From Beggiatoa leptomitoformis (GTDB lineage: Bacteria; Pseudomonadota; Gammaproteobacteria; Beggiatoales; Beggiatoaceae): 64,000 bases of DNA. The DNA lies in contig NZ_CP012373.2 of assembly GCF_001305575.3 (NCBI RefSeq), positions 992,001-1,056,000 of the forward strand, read 5' to 3'. Position 1 is the stretch's first letter. Every line of letters begins with the position of its first letter. The position numbers and the translations under genes are program-made. This document shows positions 37,224 to 48,074 of this stretch, piece by piece. The notes beneath the pieces are model-generated. The model did not search any database. It saw only the letters and a list, made by a program, of their open reading frames with translations, and was not told the DNA's origin.

Positions 37224-39314
37224 CTAAAAAGTCACTTCTAAGCCTAACGAATAACTACGTCCGCGATTAATAAGCCCTTCATTAAACGCACTATTTTTAG
37301 AAGAGCTGTAATATTCCTCATCCAATAGATTGTCAACTTTTCCAATTGCCGTCATGTTTTTTGCAAATTCATAACGAACATTCATATCAGTTACCCAATA
37401 AGAATCCAACGTGATAAATTCGCCACTGGTCACTTGCTGCTCAACCTCATCATTAAAATAACTACTGATGTTAATGTTCCAATCCTCATGATGATAATTG
37501 GCAATAAACGAGAAAGTTTGTTTCGGAAAACGACGTGGATTTTCTTCTGTGTGGTTCAGCAAGGAATAAGCTGCTCGCAAGGATATACCATAAAAAACAT
37601 CGGTTGAAGCTTCTAATTCCCAACCATCTGTTGTTAGTTTATCGTCTAAATTCATAAATCTACGACTATTAGGAGCGACTAAAACAGTATCTATCTTATC
37701 TTGGGAACGACTGTGAAAATAAGTCAGTGCCGTTTGGAAACCATTATGTTGTTGCAACCAAGCTAATTCTAACGTTTTTATTTTTTCTGGTTTTAAATCA
37801 CGATTCCCCAATAGTGGCGTAGATAGTTGTCTAATTGAGGGAGCGCGAAAAGCTTCACCATACATGCCTTTTAATTTTGTTGTATCACTAAGGGAATAAA
37901 CGACAGCAAGACGTGGATTAACGGTGTTGCCAAAATCAGAATAGCGGTCATAACGAGAGCCTAAAGTAATATCTAAACTTTCTATTGGTTGGTATTTATG
38001 TTGTAGATAAATACCCAAAATATCGCGTCCATCATCTTTATTATACAGTGCATCTTCCACTATACCGTCATAATAGGTGACTGTCCCTGAAGGGGGCATA
38101 CTAAATAATGCATTGTTTAATTCTCGTAAATTGTAGTTACTCAATTGATGATATTCATCAATAACAGGGTTGTACCACTGTATACCAATAGAAGAGCCAT
38201 GTTCTTTATTCCATTGTTGTCGCCCATTAATGCCGATATTCCAAGCATGTTCTGTTGAGTCCGTTATTTTCAACACGGCAGCCTTGCCTGTAGTATTTAC
38301 TGTGCTGGACAACTCTTCCATTGTGCGTTGCGAATACGCTTCTTCGACGGTTGTCAGCCCCATTTCTGTGTAACCACCTTCTAAAGACCAACTAGATTCT
38401 TTATTATCCACAAGGTTATAACGGAAAAAGGCGGCGTTTCTATCAGATTCAAACGAGTTGTTGCCATTACCTAAGCTACTAGCCACGTAAAAATCAGTAA
38501 AGTCACGTGAACTATGCTGTAAGGTAAATTTCAAATCTTTATAATTTATAGATAAATTACCATCATCGCCTTGACGTGGGTCTTGTGTAGAAGCAACGTA
38601 TGGGTCAATTAAATGGGTATAGGTTTGTCCTGCATCTTCAAAATAACGCGCTGAAGCGGCAACATGCCAATCCTTGCCTTTTTTTGACACATTAAAATAG
38701 GCTTCCCGACTATCCATATCACCTGCACCAACAAACACTTCATTAGCATCCGTTTCGGTGATGATATTGACAACACCCGAAAACGCACCCGTGCCATATA
38801 GAGCAGAACCCGGTCCGCGAATAATTTCCACCTGTTTGACATTATATAATGATATGAGATGATTATAATCTAACGCACCACCCCCTAAATCGCCATTTAA
38901 GCGTTGACCATCCAGCATAAATAATATGTTATAAGAAGCTTGTGGTGTGGTGCTACCTCTCGCACTAACCGTATAGCCTTGCCCAAAAACCGTTTCGCGG
39001 CTGGTCGTGAATCCGGGTACAAAATTCAATAATGCTTCTACAGACTTAACGCCCATACGAGAGAGTTGTTGACGTGTAAAAACAGTAACTGACGAAGGTG
39101 CTTCTCCTAATTGTTCTTCTGTTTTAGAAGCAACAGAGACTTGCATTACCAATAAACTTTCTAATGGCACATCAAGCAAGTCGTCTTTCTCAGCAGCATA
39201 TACAACTGTATAACTGAGTGAAAAAGACAACATACATAATAGTACGAACTTTAAACGGTATAAAACAACAACAAAGTAAGATGTGATATACCTCATTATT
39301 AGGTCGTTATACAT
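37224..39314 (-). CDS. TonB-dependent outer-membrane receptor
   Basis: 696 residues from the ATG at 39314, preceded by GGGAGG. An internal ATG six codons later is possible. The signal peptide ends near VVYAAEKDD. The plug domain (about 60-165) shows APSSVTVFTRQQLSRMGV, ALLNFVPGF, MLDGQRLNG, VEIIRGPGSALYGTGAFSGVVNIIT. The remainder is a 22-strand-type barrel ending in ...YSLGLEVTF with the terminal Phe. The closest general pattern is the vitamin B12/colicin-receptor group, but the substrate cannot be read. No ExbB, ExbD or ABC genes are adjacent. The upstream spacer lacks a recognisable cobalamin riboswitch, so I do not call it btuB. Confidence 0.9.
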   Translation of the reverse strand: MYNDLIMRYITSYFVVVLYRLKFVLLCMLSFSLSYTVVYAAEKDDLLDVPLESLLVMQVSVASKTEEQLGEAPSSVTVFTRQQLSRMGVKSVEALLNFVPGFTTSRETVFGQGYTVSARGSTTPQASYNILFMLDGQRLNGDLGGGALDYNHLISLYNVKQVEIIRGPGSALYGTGAFSGVVNIITETDANEVFVGAGDMDSREAYFNVSKKGKDWHVAASARYFEDAGQTYTHLIDPYVASTQDPRQGDDGNLSINYKDLKFTLQHSSRDFTDFYVASSLGNGNNSFESDRNAAFFRYNLVDNKESSWSLEGGYTEMGLTTVEEAYSQRTMEELSSTVNTTGKAAVLKITDSTEHAWNIGINGRQQWNKEHGSSIGIQWYNPVIDEYHQLSNYNLRELNNALFSMPPSGTVTYYDGIVEDALYNKDDGRDILGIYLQHKYQPIESLDITLGSRYDRYSDFGNTVNPRLAVVYSLSDTTKLKGMYGEAFRAPSIRQLSTPLLGNRDLKPEKIKTLELAWLQQHNGFQTALTYFHSRSQDKIDTVLVAPNSRRFMNLDDKLTTDGWELEASTDVFYGISLRAAYSLLNHTEENPRRFPKQTFSFIANYHHEDWNINISSYFNDEVEQQVTSGEFITLDSYWVTDMNVRYEFAKNMTAIGKVDNLLDEEYYSSSKNSAFNEGLINRGRSYSLGLEVTF

Positions 39315-40063
39315 GTGCGATGCCCTCCCGTTGACAGGCTATCGGCTTCTTATCAAAGATATTTTGCATCACTGTTTAAATCTCCTTATATTAAATGGCT
39401 TATGAATAAAAGACGTTAAACTCAACATAATAAATAGTTTGAATAGTTCTTATGCCTATTTTGTTCACAAATAACTTTCCTACTTTAAGTATAAAAAAGC
39501 AGGTAGTTACATATTTTTATCATGGCTATTATTATGTTAAGACAAACATCATTACAACTAAGAGATAGCGACAAGTTTGGCTAAACTTCTTTATCATGTT
39601 GAACTAGTTTGTTCTGCTTTCTTTTATTTACATAAATATAAAAAACAATAAATTATTCATATAAATTTTTTATAGTTAAAACAATATATTATGAAAATTT
39701 TTTATTGAATGGATTCAGAATAATACAAAAACACATTCTAAAGTTTTGTTAAAAAACTATTTCTGCTATATAAGTGATTACTTGCCTTTCCAGTAAATTC
39801 TATGTGGTTTTAAATCGTTTCTATAAAATAAAACAAGTGTGACATTTTATAAGAAATGAACCCCAAATAGATAAAGTGCTGAATAATAGTAATATGGTTC
39901 TATTTTGAAAAAATAGAATAATCTATCATTCTTAAATTAAAGAAGATTTAGATAACATGTATCAACCGTCGTTTAATGAATTTCTCAACTTTATCACTGT
40001 TTAATAATAGCACTCGAAATAACCCTTCATTTTTCACGCCACACTTATCAGGAATATTTTTGC
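39315..40063. other. Long AT-rich divergent spacer
   Basis: 749 bases with no credible gene. It should contain promoters for the TonB receptor (minus) and the fructosamine-kinase-family gene (plus). I looked for a cobalamin riboswitch and Fur-box-like palindromes and saw no convincing match. Confidence 0.5.
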
Positions 40064-40969
40064 ATGGTACATAACACGATAGATTGGCAAGCAATTTCGA
40101 CTCACATCAGCAATACCACAGGACAATATTTTGAAGTACAAACGCATTATCCCATTGCAGGAGGCAATATTAATTATGCTTACCGTATTGAAGGTGCGGG
40201 ACAAAACTACTTTGTAAAATTAAATACCTTTGATAAATTTGATATGTTTGTTGCAGAAGCTATGGGACTTGCTGAACTTGGACAACCTGCGGTCATTAAA
40301 GTGCCTGTTCCCATTTGTTGGGGGAAAACGGCAGAACACGCCTATCTCGTTTTAGAATACTTACCACTGCGCCGCGACAATTTACAACAAACCAGCTCCA
40401 AATTTGGGCAACAATTGGCCGTTATGCACCGTGTTTCTTGCGCGCCCGCTCCTTTTGGTTGGTATCGCAATAACTACATAGGCACTACCCCACAAACAAA
40501 TACATTGGCATACGATTGGGTAGATTTTTGGTGCAAAAATCGACTGGGTTATCAATTACAACTCGCCCATGACAATGGCTATATAGGGGAAATACAAGAA
40601 TTAGGCGCGCGATTGCTAACAGAGGTAGCCTTATTTTTTACCACATATAAACCCTATAATTCACTACTACACGGCGATTTATGGTCAGGCAACTATGATA
40701 TTGATATTCATGGAGAACCCGTTATTTTTGACCCTGCCATGTACTATGGTGATAGAGAAGCCGACATTGCGACCACCGAATTATTTGGTGGATTTCACAC
40801 CAGCTTTTACGATGCGTATCAAGCGACATGGGCATTAGATGAAGGCTATACGGTACGGAAAAATTTATATAACCTATATCACGTTTTAAACCATCTCAAC
40901 TTGTTTGGTGGCAGTTATTTGGCACAAGCAGAACGAATTATGCACCAGTTGTTAAGTGAACTGCATTAA
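40064..40969 (+). CDS. Fructosamine kinase family protein
   Basis: 301 residues, AGGA upstream. Protein-kinase-like (APH-type) fold: GGNINYAYRIEG nucleotide loop, YFVKLN with the ATP lysine, LVLEYLPL hinge, catalytic HGDLWSGNYDID and metal-binding VIFDPAMYYGDREADIA. This is the FN3K/ketosamine-3-kinase pattern (bacterial YniA-like), which phosphorylates sugar amines attached to proteins so that they become unstable and detach. It is cytosolic. The 3' neighbour is a lipoprotein gene 90 bp away on the same strand, with no obvious link. Confidence 0.9.
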   Translation: MVHNTIDWQAISTHISNTTGQYFEVQTHYPIAGGNINYAYRIEGAGQNYFVKLNTFDKFDMFVAEAMGLAELGQPAVIKVPVPICWGKTAEHAYLVLEYLPLRRDNLQQTSSKFGQQLAVMHRVSCAPAPFGWYRNNYIGTTPQTNTLAYDWVDFWCKNRLGYQLQLAHDNGYIGEIQELGARLLTEVALFFTTYKPYNSLLHGDLWSGNYDIDIHGEPVIFDPAMYYGDREADIATTELFGGFHTSFYDAYQATWALDEGYTVRKNLYNLYHVLNHLNLFGGSYLAQAERIMHQLLSELH

Positions 40970-41059
40970 TCGCTGATGGCGCGTGGTAGTGGGCTTCCTG
41001 TAGGAGAGGGAGAGTTACTGCATTGTTAAACAGCATCTATTTAAACGATGGGAACTTAC

Positions 41060-42442
41060 ATGAACAAAAATTATTACAGCCTTTCCCTCTTGGCTTTTCT
41101 AACATTATTAACGGGATGTGACGGATTACCTTCCGTAAATGATAAACCCATGATTGCCCTTGTGCCATCCAAATCCCCCGCCTACGCAATGGCAAGCACT
41201 GGATTTACTGCACAATCTACATATACACGCACCCTCAACACAACCACTGACTGGCAAGAAGAACAAACGATTCAAGCCCTATTCAGACAAAACGACATTG
41301 ATGCACTTACTCGCTACTTAGAACGCAATGTGAACAACAGCGATAAATATGCGTATGTACAACGGGTTTGGACAGAACGCGATACCCGCTGCAAAAAAAT
41401 TGCACAAACCTACACCAACTCACCTAAAAACGAAACCATTTTAAACAGCCTAGAAAATCGCTATCAATACTCCTGTCCACAAGTTGTTGCAGACTTTGCA
41501 GCAATGACGCACACCGCATTTGTGATGCAACCCGCAAGCCCTAATAGCGAAAAAACCACGTTACCATCACCCGTTATCGTTGCTACAGCACCCACCGTCA
41601 TAACACACAAACCCCAGCAACCCACCCGAATTACACCACTACCCGCCCCGATGCCTGCAAAAGCCATAGAAGTACAACCCCATGTTGTAACCCCAGCGCA
41701 ACCCCTGCCAACCATTGCAAGCACGCCTTCCACAACCCCTGTTACAACAGAAACAAGCACTCCCGTTACCAGCACGCTAGAGACAAGCCCCGTTAAAATA
41801 GTCGATAAAGAACTAACACCAACACCAATTACACCACCAACCACAGAATCAACACCCGCACCCGTTGCACCGACAACCACTGTTGCAAGTGCAGAAAAAA
41901 CTACTGAACCCACTAAAACGACAGAATCAACACCACCACAAACAACAATAACCGCCAACACAGAAAAAACAGAAAACACAGAAAAAGCAACACCCGTTGT
42001 ACCGACAACCCCCATTGTAAATGCAGAGAAAACCACCGAATCAACTAAAACCACAGAACCAACCCCTACGCAGGCAATAACGGCAGATAGCGCTAAAGAA
42101 ACAGTCGCCTCCAACGATACAGCAAGTTCTGTAGAACCGCCTAAAGAACCCCGTCCCGCCAGTGATAAAGTAACTACGGTTAAAGACAGTAGCCTACCCA
42201 AACACAAAATTACGACAGAACACTATCGGACAGGTTGGAAAGTTCAAATTGATGTCAACAATAAAGACATTACTCGTGAACAATGCCTCGCATTATTAAA
42301 TGCGTATCGTGACCAAGCAGGCTCAGAAGGGCAAGTCGTTGTCCGTAAACCCAGCACGCTATTTGGTGACCCTGTACAACAACCGTGGTGTATTGATATG
42401 CTAGATGGACAAAACGTTGTATTTAATGATTATTTCTTTTGA
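41060..42442 (+). CDS. Pro/Thr-rich lipoprotein of unknown function
   Basis: 460 residues from the ATG at 41060, which has GGGAA in front. The ATG at 41048 lacks a ribosome site. Lipoprotein signal: SLSLLAFLTLLTGC, Cys at about 20. Residues 50-150 are a helical domain with Cys residues (RCKKIAQ, YSCPQ). Residues ~155-385 are an extended Pro/Thr/Glu-rich linker with repeats such as EKTTEPTKTTES. Residues ~390-460 are a small C-terminal domain (TGWKVQIDVNNKDITREQC, QPWCIDML). It probably spans the periplasm or extends from the outer membrane. The antisense frame over the linker is a composition artefact. Confidence 0.75.
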   Translation: MNKNYYSLSLLAFLTLLTGCDGLPSVNDKPMIALVPSKSPAYAMASTGFTAQSTYTRTLNTTTDWQEEQTIQALFRQNDIDALTRYLERNVNNSDKYAYVQRVWTERDTRCKKIAQTYTNSPKNETILNSLENRYQYSCPQVVADFAAMTHTAFVMQPASPNSEKTTLPSPVIVATAPTVITHKPQQPTRITPLPAPMPAKAIEVQPHVVTPAQPLPTIASTPSTTPVTTETSTPVTSTLETSPVKIVDKELTPTPITPPTTESTPAPVAPTTTVASAEKTTEPTKTTESTPPQTTITANTEKTENTEKATPVVPTTPIVNAEKTTESTKTTEPTPTQAITADSAKETVASNDTASSVEPPKEPRPASDKVTTVKDSSLPKHKITTEHYRTGWKVQIDVNNKDITREQCLALLNAYRDQAGSEGQVVVRKPSTLFGDPVQQPWCIDMLDGQNVVFNDYFF

Positions 42443-42541
42443 AACTGATGGATAATGCCAACACCATAGAAATATTACTAGATACAAAGCATTTTCTAAA
42501 CAAGTAGGGGTTATTCTAGGAAATATGATTAAATAAGACGA

Positions 42542-42580
42542 TTGATAAATTGCCTAACATTTAGGCGTTTGACATATCAA
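42542..42580. repeat. Nested hairpin downstream of the lipoprotein gene
   Basis: TTGATA at 42542-42547 pairs with TATCAA at 42575-42580. Nested inside, GCCTAA at 42552-42557 pairs with TTAGGC at 42561-42566. It lies in the 356-bp gap between the lipoprotein gene and the converging kinase. Its core TGCCTAAC resembles the hairpin at 50230-50263. Confidence 0.45.
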
Positions 42581-42602
42581 CGATGGATGATATTGACCTA
42601 TT

Positions 42603-42632
42603 TTCCCTCTTTAAATAAAGGGGGAATCTTTT
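42603..42632 (+). terminator. Terminator between converging genes
   Basis: TTCCCTCTTT at 42603-42612 pairs (one G-U) with AAAGGGGGAA at 42617-42626 around AAAT, followed by TCTTTT. It is oriented to end the plus-strand lipoprotein transcript. Confidence 0.75.
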
Positions 42633-42798
42633 GCTACTGCTGTTTACCATACCCCAACATTTATGCATCTTGTCATCCCATTCATGTTAATTATCTGCAA
42701 ATTCTAATAAAAAAGTAAAAAAAGTCTGTCAGAATCAAAAATTACAGAACTAATAGCCTTTTTAGAATTACTGCGGATAAATCAGGCAAACAAGATGC

Positions 42799-44670
42799 TT
42801 AAATACTAACAATTTCATCCATATTATTCTCAACTTTAGGTAACATTACAGGGATAAATAAAGTAAACGTACTGCCTTTGCCTTTTTCACTGATAACATT
42901 GACATCTCCACCCAATAAGCGGGCAAAATGCCGAGTAAGCGCAAGTCCTAACCCTGTTCCGCCATAACGGCGCGTACTAGAACTATCCATCTGTGTAAAA
43001 GCACCAAATAATTTATTAATTTGTTCGGTGGTCATACCAATACCCGTATCCATTACCCGAAACGTTATCCAACTTTCATTATTATGATCAACAATCCGTT
43101 TTACTTCCAAAGTGATTTGCCCTTGTTGGGTAAATTTTGCCGCATTACTTAATAAATTTAAAACACATTGGCGTAATTTAACCAAATCTGTCTGCATTTC
43201 GCCTAATATGGTCAAATAGCTCACCGTTAAAGTGTTTTTATTATGCTTAACCAATGGGTCAACCATTGTACGAATTTCATTAAGCATATCACCCACCTCA
43301 AAACGGTCTAAATGTAGCTCCATTTTTCCTGCTTCAATTTTTGATATATCTAAAACATCATTGATAATTGTTAATAAATGTTCTCCCGAACTGAGAATAT
43401 TTTGCGTGTACTCCACAAAAGTTTCCTCCGACTTTTCTTCTGCATCCATTTGTAAAATTTCAGCATAACCAATAATCGCGTTTAAAGGTGTACGTAACTC
43501 ATGGCTCATATTGGCTAAAAATTCGCTTTTCGCCTGTGTTGCTGCCTCCGCTGCATTTTTTGCAGTCTCCAAAACAACTATTTGCTTTTCTAGTGCTTTA
43601 TCCCGTTCTTTAATAAAGTTGACCATCAAACGAAAACTTTCGCTTAAACTGGCAACTTCCTGAACATAAATCAATTGTTGCATAGAAAGGGCTTCATGAT
43701 ACTGTCCTTGAGCAACAAGATTGGCTCTTTCTGCAAGCGTAGAAAGTGGTTCAATAATTTGCCTACGATGATGACGTTGAATTAAAAAGAAAATAACAAG
43801 ATTGACAACAAAAATAATCAGGGCAACACACAACGTAACAATCAACGGACGCGCGCCTAATAACAACGGTTGAGTAGTAATGACTACCCAACCGTTTGCC
43901 ATCAACATAACACTACCCATCATCCATGTATCATTTTGATTAAAAACTTGAAACCCTGAAGCACCTGCACGTCCTTGCTTAACCAATAACCAATCACCAA
44001 AATTTTGCCGTTCTTGTACCCATTGACGATTAGGATGAGCAAGTAATGTTCCTTGACGGTCGACAATAAAAGAAACAACTTGATTATCCAATTGAAACTG
44101 CTCTAACGTATTTTGTAATAAGTTGACATCTAACTCCCCCACCAAAATGCCCCTTAATTTGTCATGGAGCATGACGGGAATTGCAATAGTAATCGCAGTG
44201 CGCCCACTGACTAAGGAAATAAAAGGGTCGGAAAAATAGGTTTTATTGGAAGTTTTAGCCTGTTGATAGTAAGCCGTATTCATTAAGTCTAAGCCTAACA
44301 TACTGATGCTAGAGGCAGTCGATTCAACTTGCACATACCCTTTAGCATCAAGCAGGTATAAACTAGCAAATCGCGGGTACGCTGTACGAATTTGGGTGAG
44401 CAATCGGGTTTGATAAGAAACAGTTGACGCGGTCAGTTCATAGGCTAAACTACGCATAACTTCTTCAGTTTCAGATAAATAGCGATTACTTTGTGTAACT
44501 AACGCATTTACCAATAAACTTTGTCTTTCAATAATACCGCTTTGGATAAAATGAACACTGACAAATAAAATAGCAATGCCCACTAATAAAATTTGTATGG
44601 CAAAGATTATCAACATTCTTGAAAAAAAACGTTGTAGCGAATAGGTTTTTGTGACAGGCATACGACGCAT
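42799..44670 (-). CDS. Membrane sensor histidine kinase (dCache-HAMP-HisKA-HATPase)
   Basis: 623 residues. TM1 is near 17-40 ([21 protein letters not shown]), then a ~240-residue double-Cache-like periplasmic domain ([27 protein letters not shown]), TM2 near 278-300, HAMP ([20 protein letters not shown]), a coiled coil, HisKA ([22 protein letters not shown]), and HATPase_c ([29 protein letters not shown]). It has no receiver domain. It starts 5 bp after the stop of a periplasmic binding-protein gene, so the pair probably forms one sensor in which the binding protein presents ligand to the Cache domain. ATG at 44661 is an alternative start. Confidence 0.9.
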   Translation of the reverse strand: MRRMPVTKTYSLQRFFSRMLIIFAIQILLVGIAILFVSVHFIQSGIIERQSLLVNALVTQSNRYLSETEEVMRSLAYELTASTVSYQTRLLTQIRTAYPRFASLYLLDAKGYVQVESTASSISMLGLDLMNTAYYQQAKTSNKTYFSDPFISLVSGRTAITIAIPVMLHDKLRGILVGELDVNLLQNTLEQFQLDNQVVSFIVDRQGTLLAHPNRQWVQERQNFGDWLLVKQGRAGASGFQVFNQNDTWMMGSVMLMANGWVVITTQPLLLGARPLIVTLCVALIIFVVNLVIFFLIQRHHRRQIIEPLSTLAERANLVAQGQYHEALSMQQLIYVQEVASLSESFRLMVNFIKERDKALEKQIVVLETAKNAAEAATQAKSEFLANMSHELRTPLNAIIGYAEILQMDAEEKSEETFVEYTQNILSSGEHLLTIINDVLDISKIEAGKMELHLDRFEVGDMLNEIRTMVDPLVKHNKNTLTVSYLTILGEMQTDLVKLRQCVLNLLSNAAKFTQQGQITLEVKRIVDHNNESWITFRVMDTGIGMTTEQINKLFGAFTQMDSSSTRRYGGTGLGLALTRHFARLLGGDVNVISEKGKGSTFTLFIPVMLPKVENNMDEIVSI

Positions 44671-44675
44671 CTCTA

Positions 44676-45827
44676 TTATGGATTAGTAATTACTTTGTCA
44701 AGTATTTCTATTTTTCCATTACGAATAGTGGCAATGTAAATATTACGTACTACATCACCATATTTATTTATTGAAACAGTATCTTGTAGTAGAGGAAAGT
44801 TTTCAATTTGTAATAAAGCTTCTTCTAACCCTTGCATTTCTCCATTGGTTCGGCGAAGCCCCTCAGCAAGAATTAAAATGGATTCATAAGCATAAATTGA
44901 ACCAAAGCTTGGATTCTTTTGGAAGCGCGTATAAAAGTCATGTGTGAATTGTGTAAAGGCTGGTGCAGTACTATAAGGATTATAATATAAGGTTAATTTT
45001 AAATTTTCGGTAACACGCCCTCCTTTTCTCAACAAATCATGGCTATCAACCCAACCCGACGCGAAAAACTGTGCCTGTATGTTTTGCTGGTGCATATATT
45101 GTAATAATAGAGCAGTATCTGTAGCAGAGGCTAATATAAAAACCACATCATTATTATCAATGTTTAGTGACGTGTTACTAATAAGTCCGACTAAATCTGT
45201 TTTACCTGATGTAAATGATAACGTCTGTTTAATCTCACCACCTAACTGTTTAAATTCTGTCTGAATAGTTTCCCATACCGATTCAGTATAAATACTATTA
45301 TTGACATCAATAATACCCACCGCGGACCGTCCACCCATTTTTTGATAAGCGTAACGAGCCATTGCAATACCCTCATCTAAACCGCTTGACATTAAACGAA
45401 TTAAATTATCTTCTTTCTTGACTAACAAACGACTTGAAGCAGCAGGACTAATCAACAGAGTCTGCTGTAGGGTGACACTTTCAAGGGCTGCAAGGGTTGT
45501 TGTACTGGTCATTGTACCAACAATTGCTACGACTTTACTTTTTATCAATTGCTCACAAGCCTGCTGCGTTTTTGCAGGTATGCCTTGATCATCCTCAACC
45601 AACAGTTTTAGTGGACGACCTTGAATCCCCCCTTGTGTATTTAACATCTCTATCGCGAACTGTGCGCCATCACGTGCTTCCACCCCTAAATCTGAATGAA
45701 CGCCCGTCAACTCTACGATAAATCCAACAGGAATCTGATTATCAACCTGCTGACACCCCAATAAGCTGATTAACCAACCACTCATCAGTGAATAATACAT
45801 AAACCGTTTTTTTATGCGTGAATGCAT
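44676..45827 (-). CDS. Periplasmic ligand-binding protein (Leu/Ile/Val-type), lipoprotein
   Basis: 383 residues, GGAGAT upstream of the ATG. Lipoprotein signal [14 protein letters not shown]. Peripla_BP_6 fold: [60 protein letters not shown] and [10 protein letters not shown]. Such proteins bind amino acids, amides or small acids. No ABC transporter genes follow; instead a sensor kinase begins 5 bp downstream, pointing to a sensing rather than an uptake role. Proteins of this fold are also found near PQQ alcohol dehydrogenases, and one is encoded 2.4 kb away, so a short alcohol or its product is a possible ligand. That is inference. Confidence 0.88.
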   Translation of the reverse strand: MHSRIKKRFMYYSLMSGWLISLLGCQQVDNQIPVGFIVELTGVHSDLGVEARDGAQFAIEMLNTQGGIQGRPLKLLVEDDQGIPAKTQQACEQLIKSKVVAIVGTMTSTTTLAALESVTLQQTLLISPAASSRLLVKKEDNLIRLMSSGLDEGIAMARYAYQKMGGRSAVGIIDVNNSIYTESVWETIQTEFKQLGGEIKQTLSFTSGKTDLVGLISNTSLNIDNNDVVFILASATDTALLLQYMHQQNIQAQFFASGWVDSHDLLRKGGRVTENLKLTLYYNPYSTAPAFTQFTHDFYTRFQKNPSFGSIYAYESILILAEGLRRTNGEMQGLEEALLQIENFPLLQDTVSINKYGDVVRNIYIATIRNGKIEILDKVITNP

Positions 45828-45982
45828 TATGTAATCTCCACTTAAATTAAATTACGCTTGACCATTACAAACCAACTTATTGATTTTAAATATTATAATA
45901 ATACAACCTTTATTGCATCAGAAAACACGTTATTCTGTAATAACGCATTTTGCGAAGTTTAAGAATAAGGAAACATCCATAA

Positions 45983-46636
45983 ATGTCACCAGTAAACTAT
46001 CCTATCCGTATTTTACTCGTTGATGACCACATCGTGGTTAGAGCGGGTTATCGACGCTTGATAGAACGTCAATCACACCTACAAATTGTGGCAGAAGCCA
46101 GCAATGGCGAGATTGGTTATCAACTTTATATACAACATCAACCCGATGTCATTGTGATGGATTTATCCATGCCCGGTAGAGGTGGCATTACAACCATTCA
46201 ACGCTTATCCTCACGAACCAATAAAGCCCGCGTGTTAGTTTTTTCTATGCACGAAGAACCCATTTTTGCAGAACACGCGCTATTAGCAGGGGCATCGGGT
46301 TATATTACTAAAAGTAGCGCACCTGAAGTATTAGTAGAAGCGATAGAGCGGGTTGCACAAGGTGAAATGTATCTGGGAAACGATATTGCGCAAAAACTGG
46401 CTTTACACAGTGTACTGAACAACGCAAGCGCAGGCATAAAAAATTTATCTACCCGCGAATTTGAAGTATTTCGCTTGTTAGCTGAAGGATTATCAACAAC
46501 AGATATTGCTGCACAACTCGCAGTTAGCCACAAAACAATTGCCAACTACTACAGCCAAATCCGCCAAAAACTAAACGTCAACAACACCGCAGAATTAATT
46601 CGATTAGCAATTCGTCACGGTATTGTAAAAATCTAA
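45983..46636 (+). CDS. NarL/UhpA-family response regulator
   Basis: 217 residues. Receiver domain (1-125): acidic pair VDDH, phospho-acceptor Asp in DVIVMDLSMPGRGG, Thr/Ser switch in VLVFSMHEE, Lys in GYITKSSAPE. LuxR-type HTH (about 150-215): LSTREFEVFRLLAEGLSTTDIAAQL and VSHKTIANYYSQIRQKLNV. It is followed by a HisKA_3 kinase after 9 bp, a classical NarXL-type pair. It is divergent from the binding-protein/kinase pair and upstream of the PQQ dehydrogenase gene, like NarL-type regulators of exa/ped clusters. It is the best candidate to bind the dyads at 48037-48074. Confidence 0.93.
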   Translation: MSPVNYPIRILLVDDHIVVRAGYRRLIERQSHLQIVAEASNGEIGYQLYIQHQPDVIVMDLSMPGRGGITTIQRLSSRTNKARVLVFSMHEEPIFAEHALLAGASGYITKSSAPEVLVEAIERVAQGEMYLGNDIAQKLALHSVLNNASAGIKNLSTREFEVFRLLAEGLSTTDIAAQLAVSHKTIANYYSQIRQKLNVNNTAELIRLAIRHGIVKI

Positions 46637-46645
46637 AGAGTTATA

Positions 46646-47968
46646 ATGAGTTTACGCCTAAAAATTAGCTTATTTATCAGTGGTGGCACACTACTTGTTC
46701 TATTATTTGCCATCCTCCTTGTCGTGATGAATGCACGCAGTGCTGTAGAAGAAGAAGTCAACTCAACAGCGCAACTAACCCTTGATTTACTTGAAACCAT
46801 TTTAAGTGACTTACCAAATGACAGCGCGCATTACCAAACCATTATTCAGCATCTTAAAAATATGGAAAAACGTCGTCATCTCACCATTCATCTACAAAAT
46901 GCGAACAACACAGAAATCCTGCATGACAACCCTGTTATGCAAACCATACCCACTGTACCCCGCTGGTTTACTGCACTAGTTGCACCACAAACCCATCTTT
47001 TCCAACGCACGCTTACCTCAACGGCTTTAACCCAAACTACCCATATTCTGTTACAAACTGACCCAAGCGATGAAATAAAAGAAGCGTGGCAAGAATCATC
47101 CGATTTATTAATGCTGATTTTAGGGTTTGCTGTCAGCCTTATTATTTTACTTTACATTGGATTAGGGCTTGCATTACGTCCACTCAGCCAATTACAACAA
47201 GCCTTAGATGCCATTGAACATCGCCAATACCAAACCCGTTTACCCCAATTTAAACTATCTGAATTTAATAAATTAGCGCAACAATTCAATGGAATGGCGC
47301 AAGAACTACAACGCATCCAACAAGAAAACCAACGCCTGCTCCAATACTCACTCACCCTACAAGAAGAAGAACGGCGCACCATTGCACGAGAACTCCATGA
47401 CGAATTAGGACAATGTTTAAACGCGATTAAAGCCGATGCGTTTTTTATCATGGGTGATAACCAACAGCCCGCTATTCATGACAGTGCGCAAGCAATTGCC
47501 GATACAGCCAGTTACGTTTACAACCTAGTTAAAGACATGATTCGTCGCTTACGCCCTGCGGCTTTAGACGAATTAGGTTTAATTGCCGCCTTACAACAAA
47601 CCCTCAGTGATTGGCAAACCCGCTACCCACAAACCCAAGTCGACTTCCAAACCACAGGCGATTTTTCCCACCTAGATGCAACAACGAATATTCATCTTTA
47701 TCGCATTGTACAAGAAGGCTTAACCAACGTTGCAAAACACGCAAATGCAACGGTATTACAAATTAATTTGGTCTATCACACAGAAAAAAACACAATCCAA
47801 TTAATAATTAACGACAATGGGAATGGTTTTGACACACAAATTTATCATGCAGGATTAGGCTTAATTGGAATACGTGAACGGGTTGAAGCACTCGCAGGAC
47901 AATTAAATATTGATAGTGACAAAGGACAGGGGATGCGTTTAAGCCTCATGTTACCGTTACAAAACTGA
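46646..47968 (+). CDS. NarX/UhpB-type sensor histidine kinase
   Basis: 440 residues. TM1 about 7-29, a ~125-residue periplasmic sensor region, TM2 about 155-177 (LLMLILGFAVSLIILLYIGLGL), HAMP (LRPLSQLQQALDAIEHRQY), HisKA_3 (LQEEERRTIARELHDELGQCLNAIKAD, phospho-His in RELHDELGQ), and HATPase_c (VQEGLTNVAKHANAT, INDNGNGFD, GLGLIGIRERVEALAG). It pairs with the NarL-type regulator encoded 9 bp upstream. The phospho-His and ATP motifs are intact, so it should be active. Confidence 0.92.
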   Translation: MSLRLKISLFISGGTLLVLLFAILLVVMNARSAVEEEVNSTAQLTLDLLETILSDLPNDSAHYQTIIQHLKNMEKRRHLTIHLQNANNTEILHDNPVMQTIPTVPRWFTALVAPQTHLFQRTLTSTALTQTTHILLQTDPSDEIKEAWQESSDLLMLILGFAVSLIILLYIGLGLALRPLSQLQQALDAIEHRQYQTRLPQFKLSEFNKLAQQFNGMAQELQRIQQENQRLLQYSLTLQEEERRTIARELHDELGQCLNAIKADAFFIMGDNQQPAIHDSAQAIADTASYVYNLVKDMIRRLRPAALDELGLIAALQQTLSDWQTRYPQTQVDFQTTGDFSHLDATTNIHLYRIVQEGLTNVAKHANATVLQINLVYHTEKNTIQLIINDNGNGFDTQIYHAGLGLIGIRERVEALAGQLNIDSDKGQGMRLSLMLPLQN

Positions 47969-48036
47969 AACACTCTGTATCAAAAAATATAGAATTGTCT
48001 TAAAATAAAGACAAATCGTTATAAACCCCATTTTTT

Positions 48037-48074
48037 AGGTAAATTTCCTGCTAAAAATCGGGAAATTTTCCCGA
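48037..48074. promoter_or_regulatory. Tandem dyads upstream of the PQQ dehydrogenase gene
   Basis: AGGTAAATTTCCT at 48037-48049 (imperfect dyad) and TCGGGAAATTTTCCCGA at 48058-48074 (perfect 8-bp arms around one T), centres 23 bp apart, or about two helical turns. A half-site ATTTTCCC follows at 48088-48095. They lie about 190 bp before the dehydrogenase ATG and just after the kinase stop. No T-run follows the palindrome, so an operator is more likely than a terminator. Confidence 0.5.

Noticed and set aside
37224-39314. Calling the TonB receptor BtuB
   Set aside because: The fold is right, but no cobalamin riboswitch or btu genes are adjacent; cobS and cobC lie more than 13 kb away.
41464-42207. 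A 247-codon open frame antisense to the Pro/Thr-rich lipoprotein gene
   Set aside because: Its Val/Ser/Gly-rich sequence is the mirror of the repetitive linker on the sense strand, and there is no ribosome site or family match.
48058-48074. The palindrome as a terminator of the kinase gene
   Set aside because: It is followed by A residues rather than T on the plus strand, and a second dyad lies 23 bp away, which fits an operator better.
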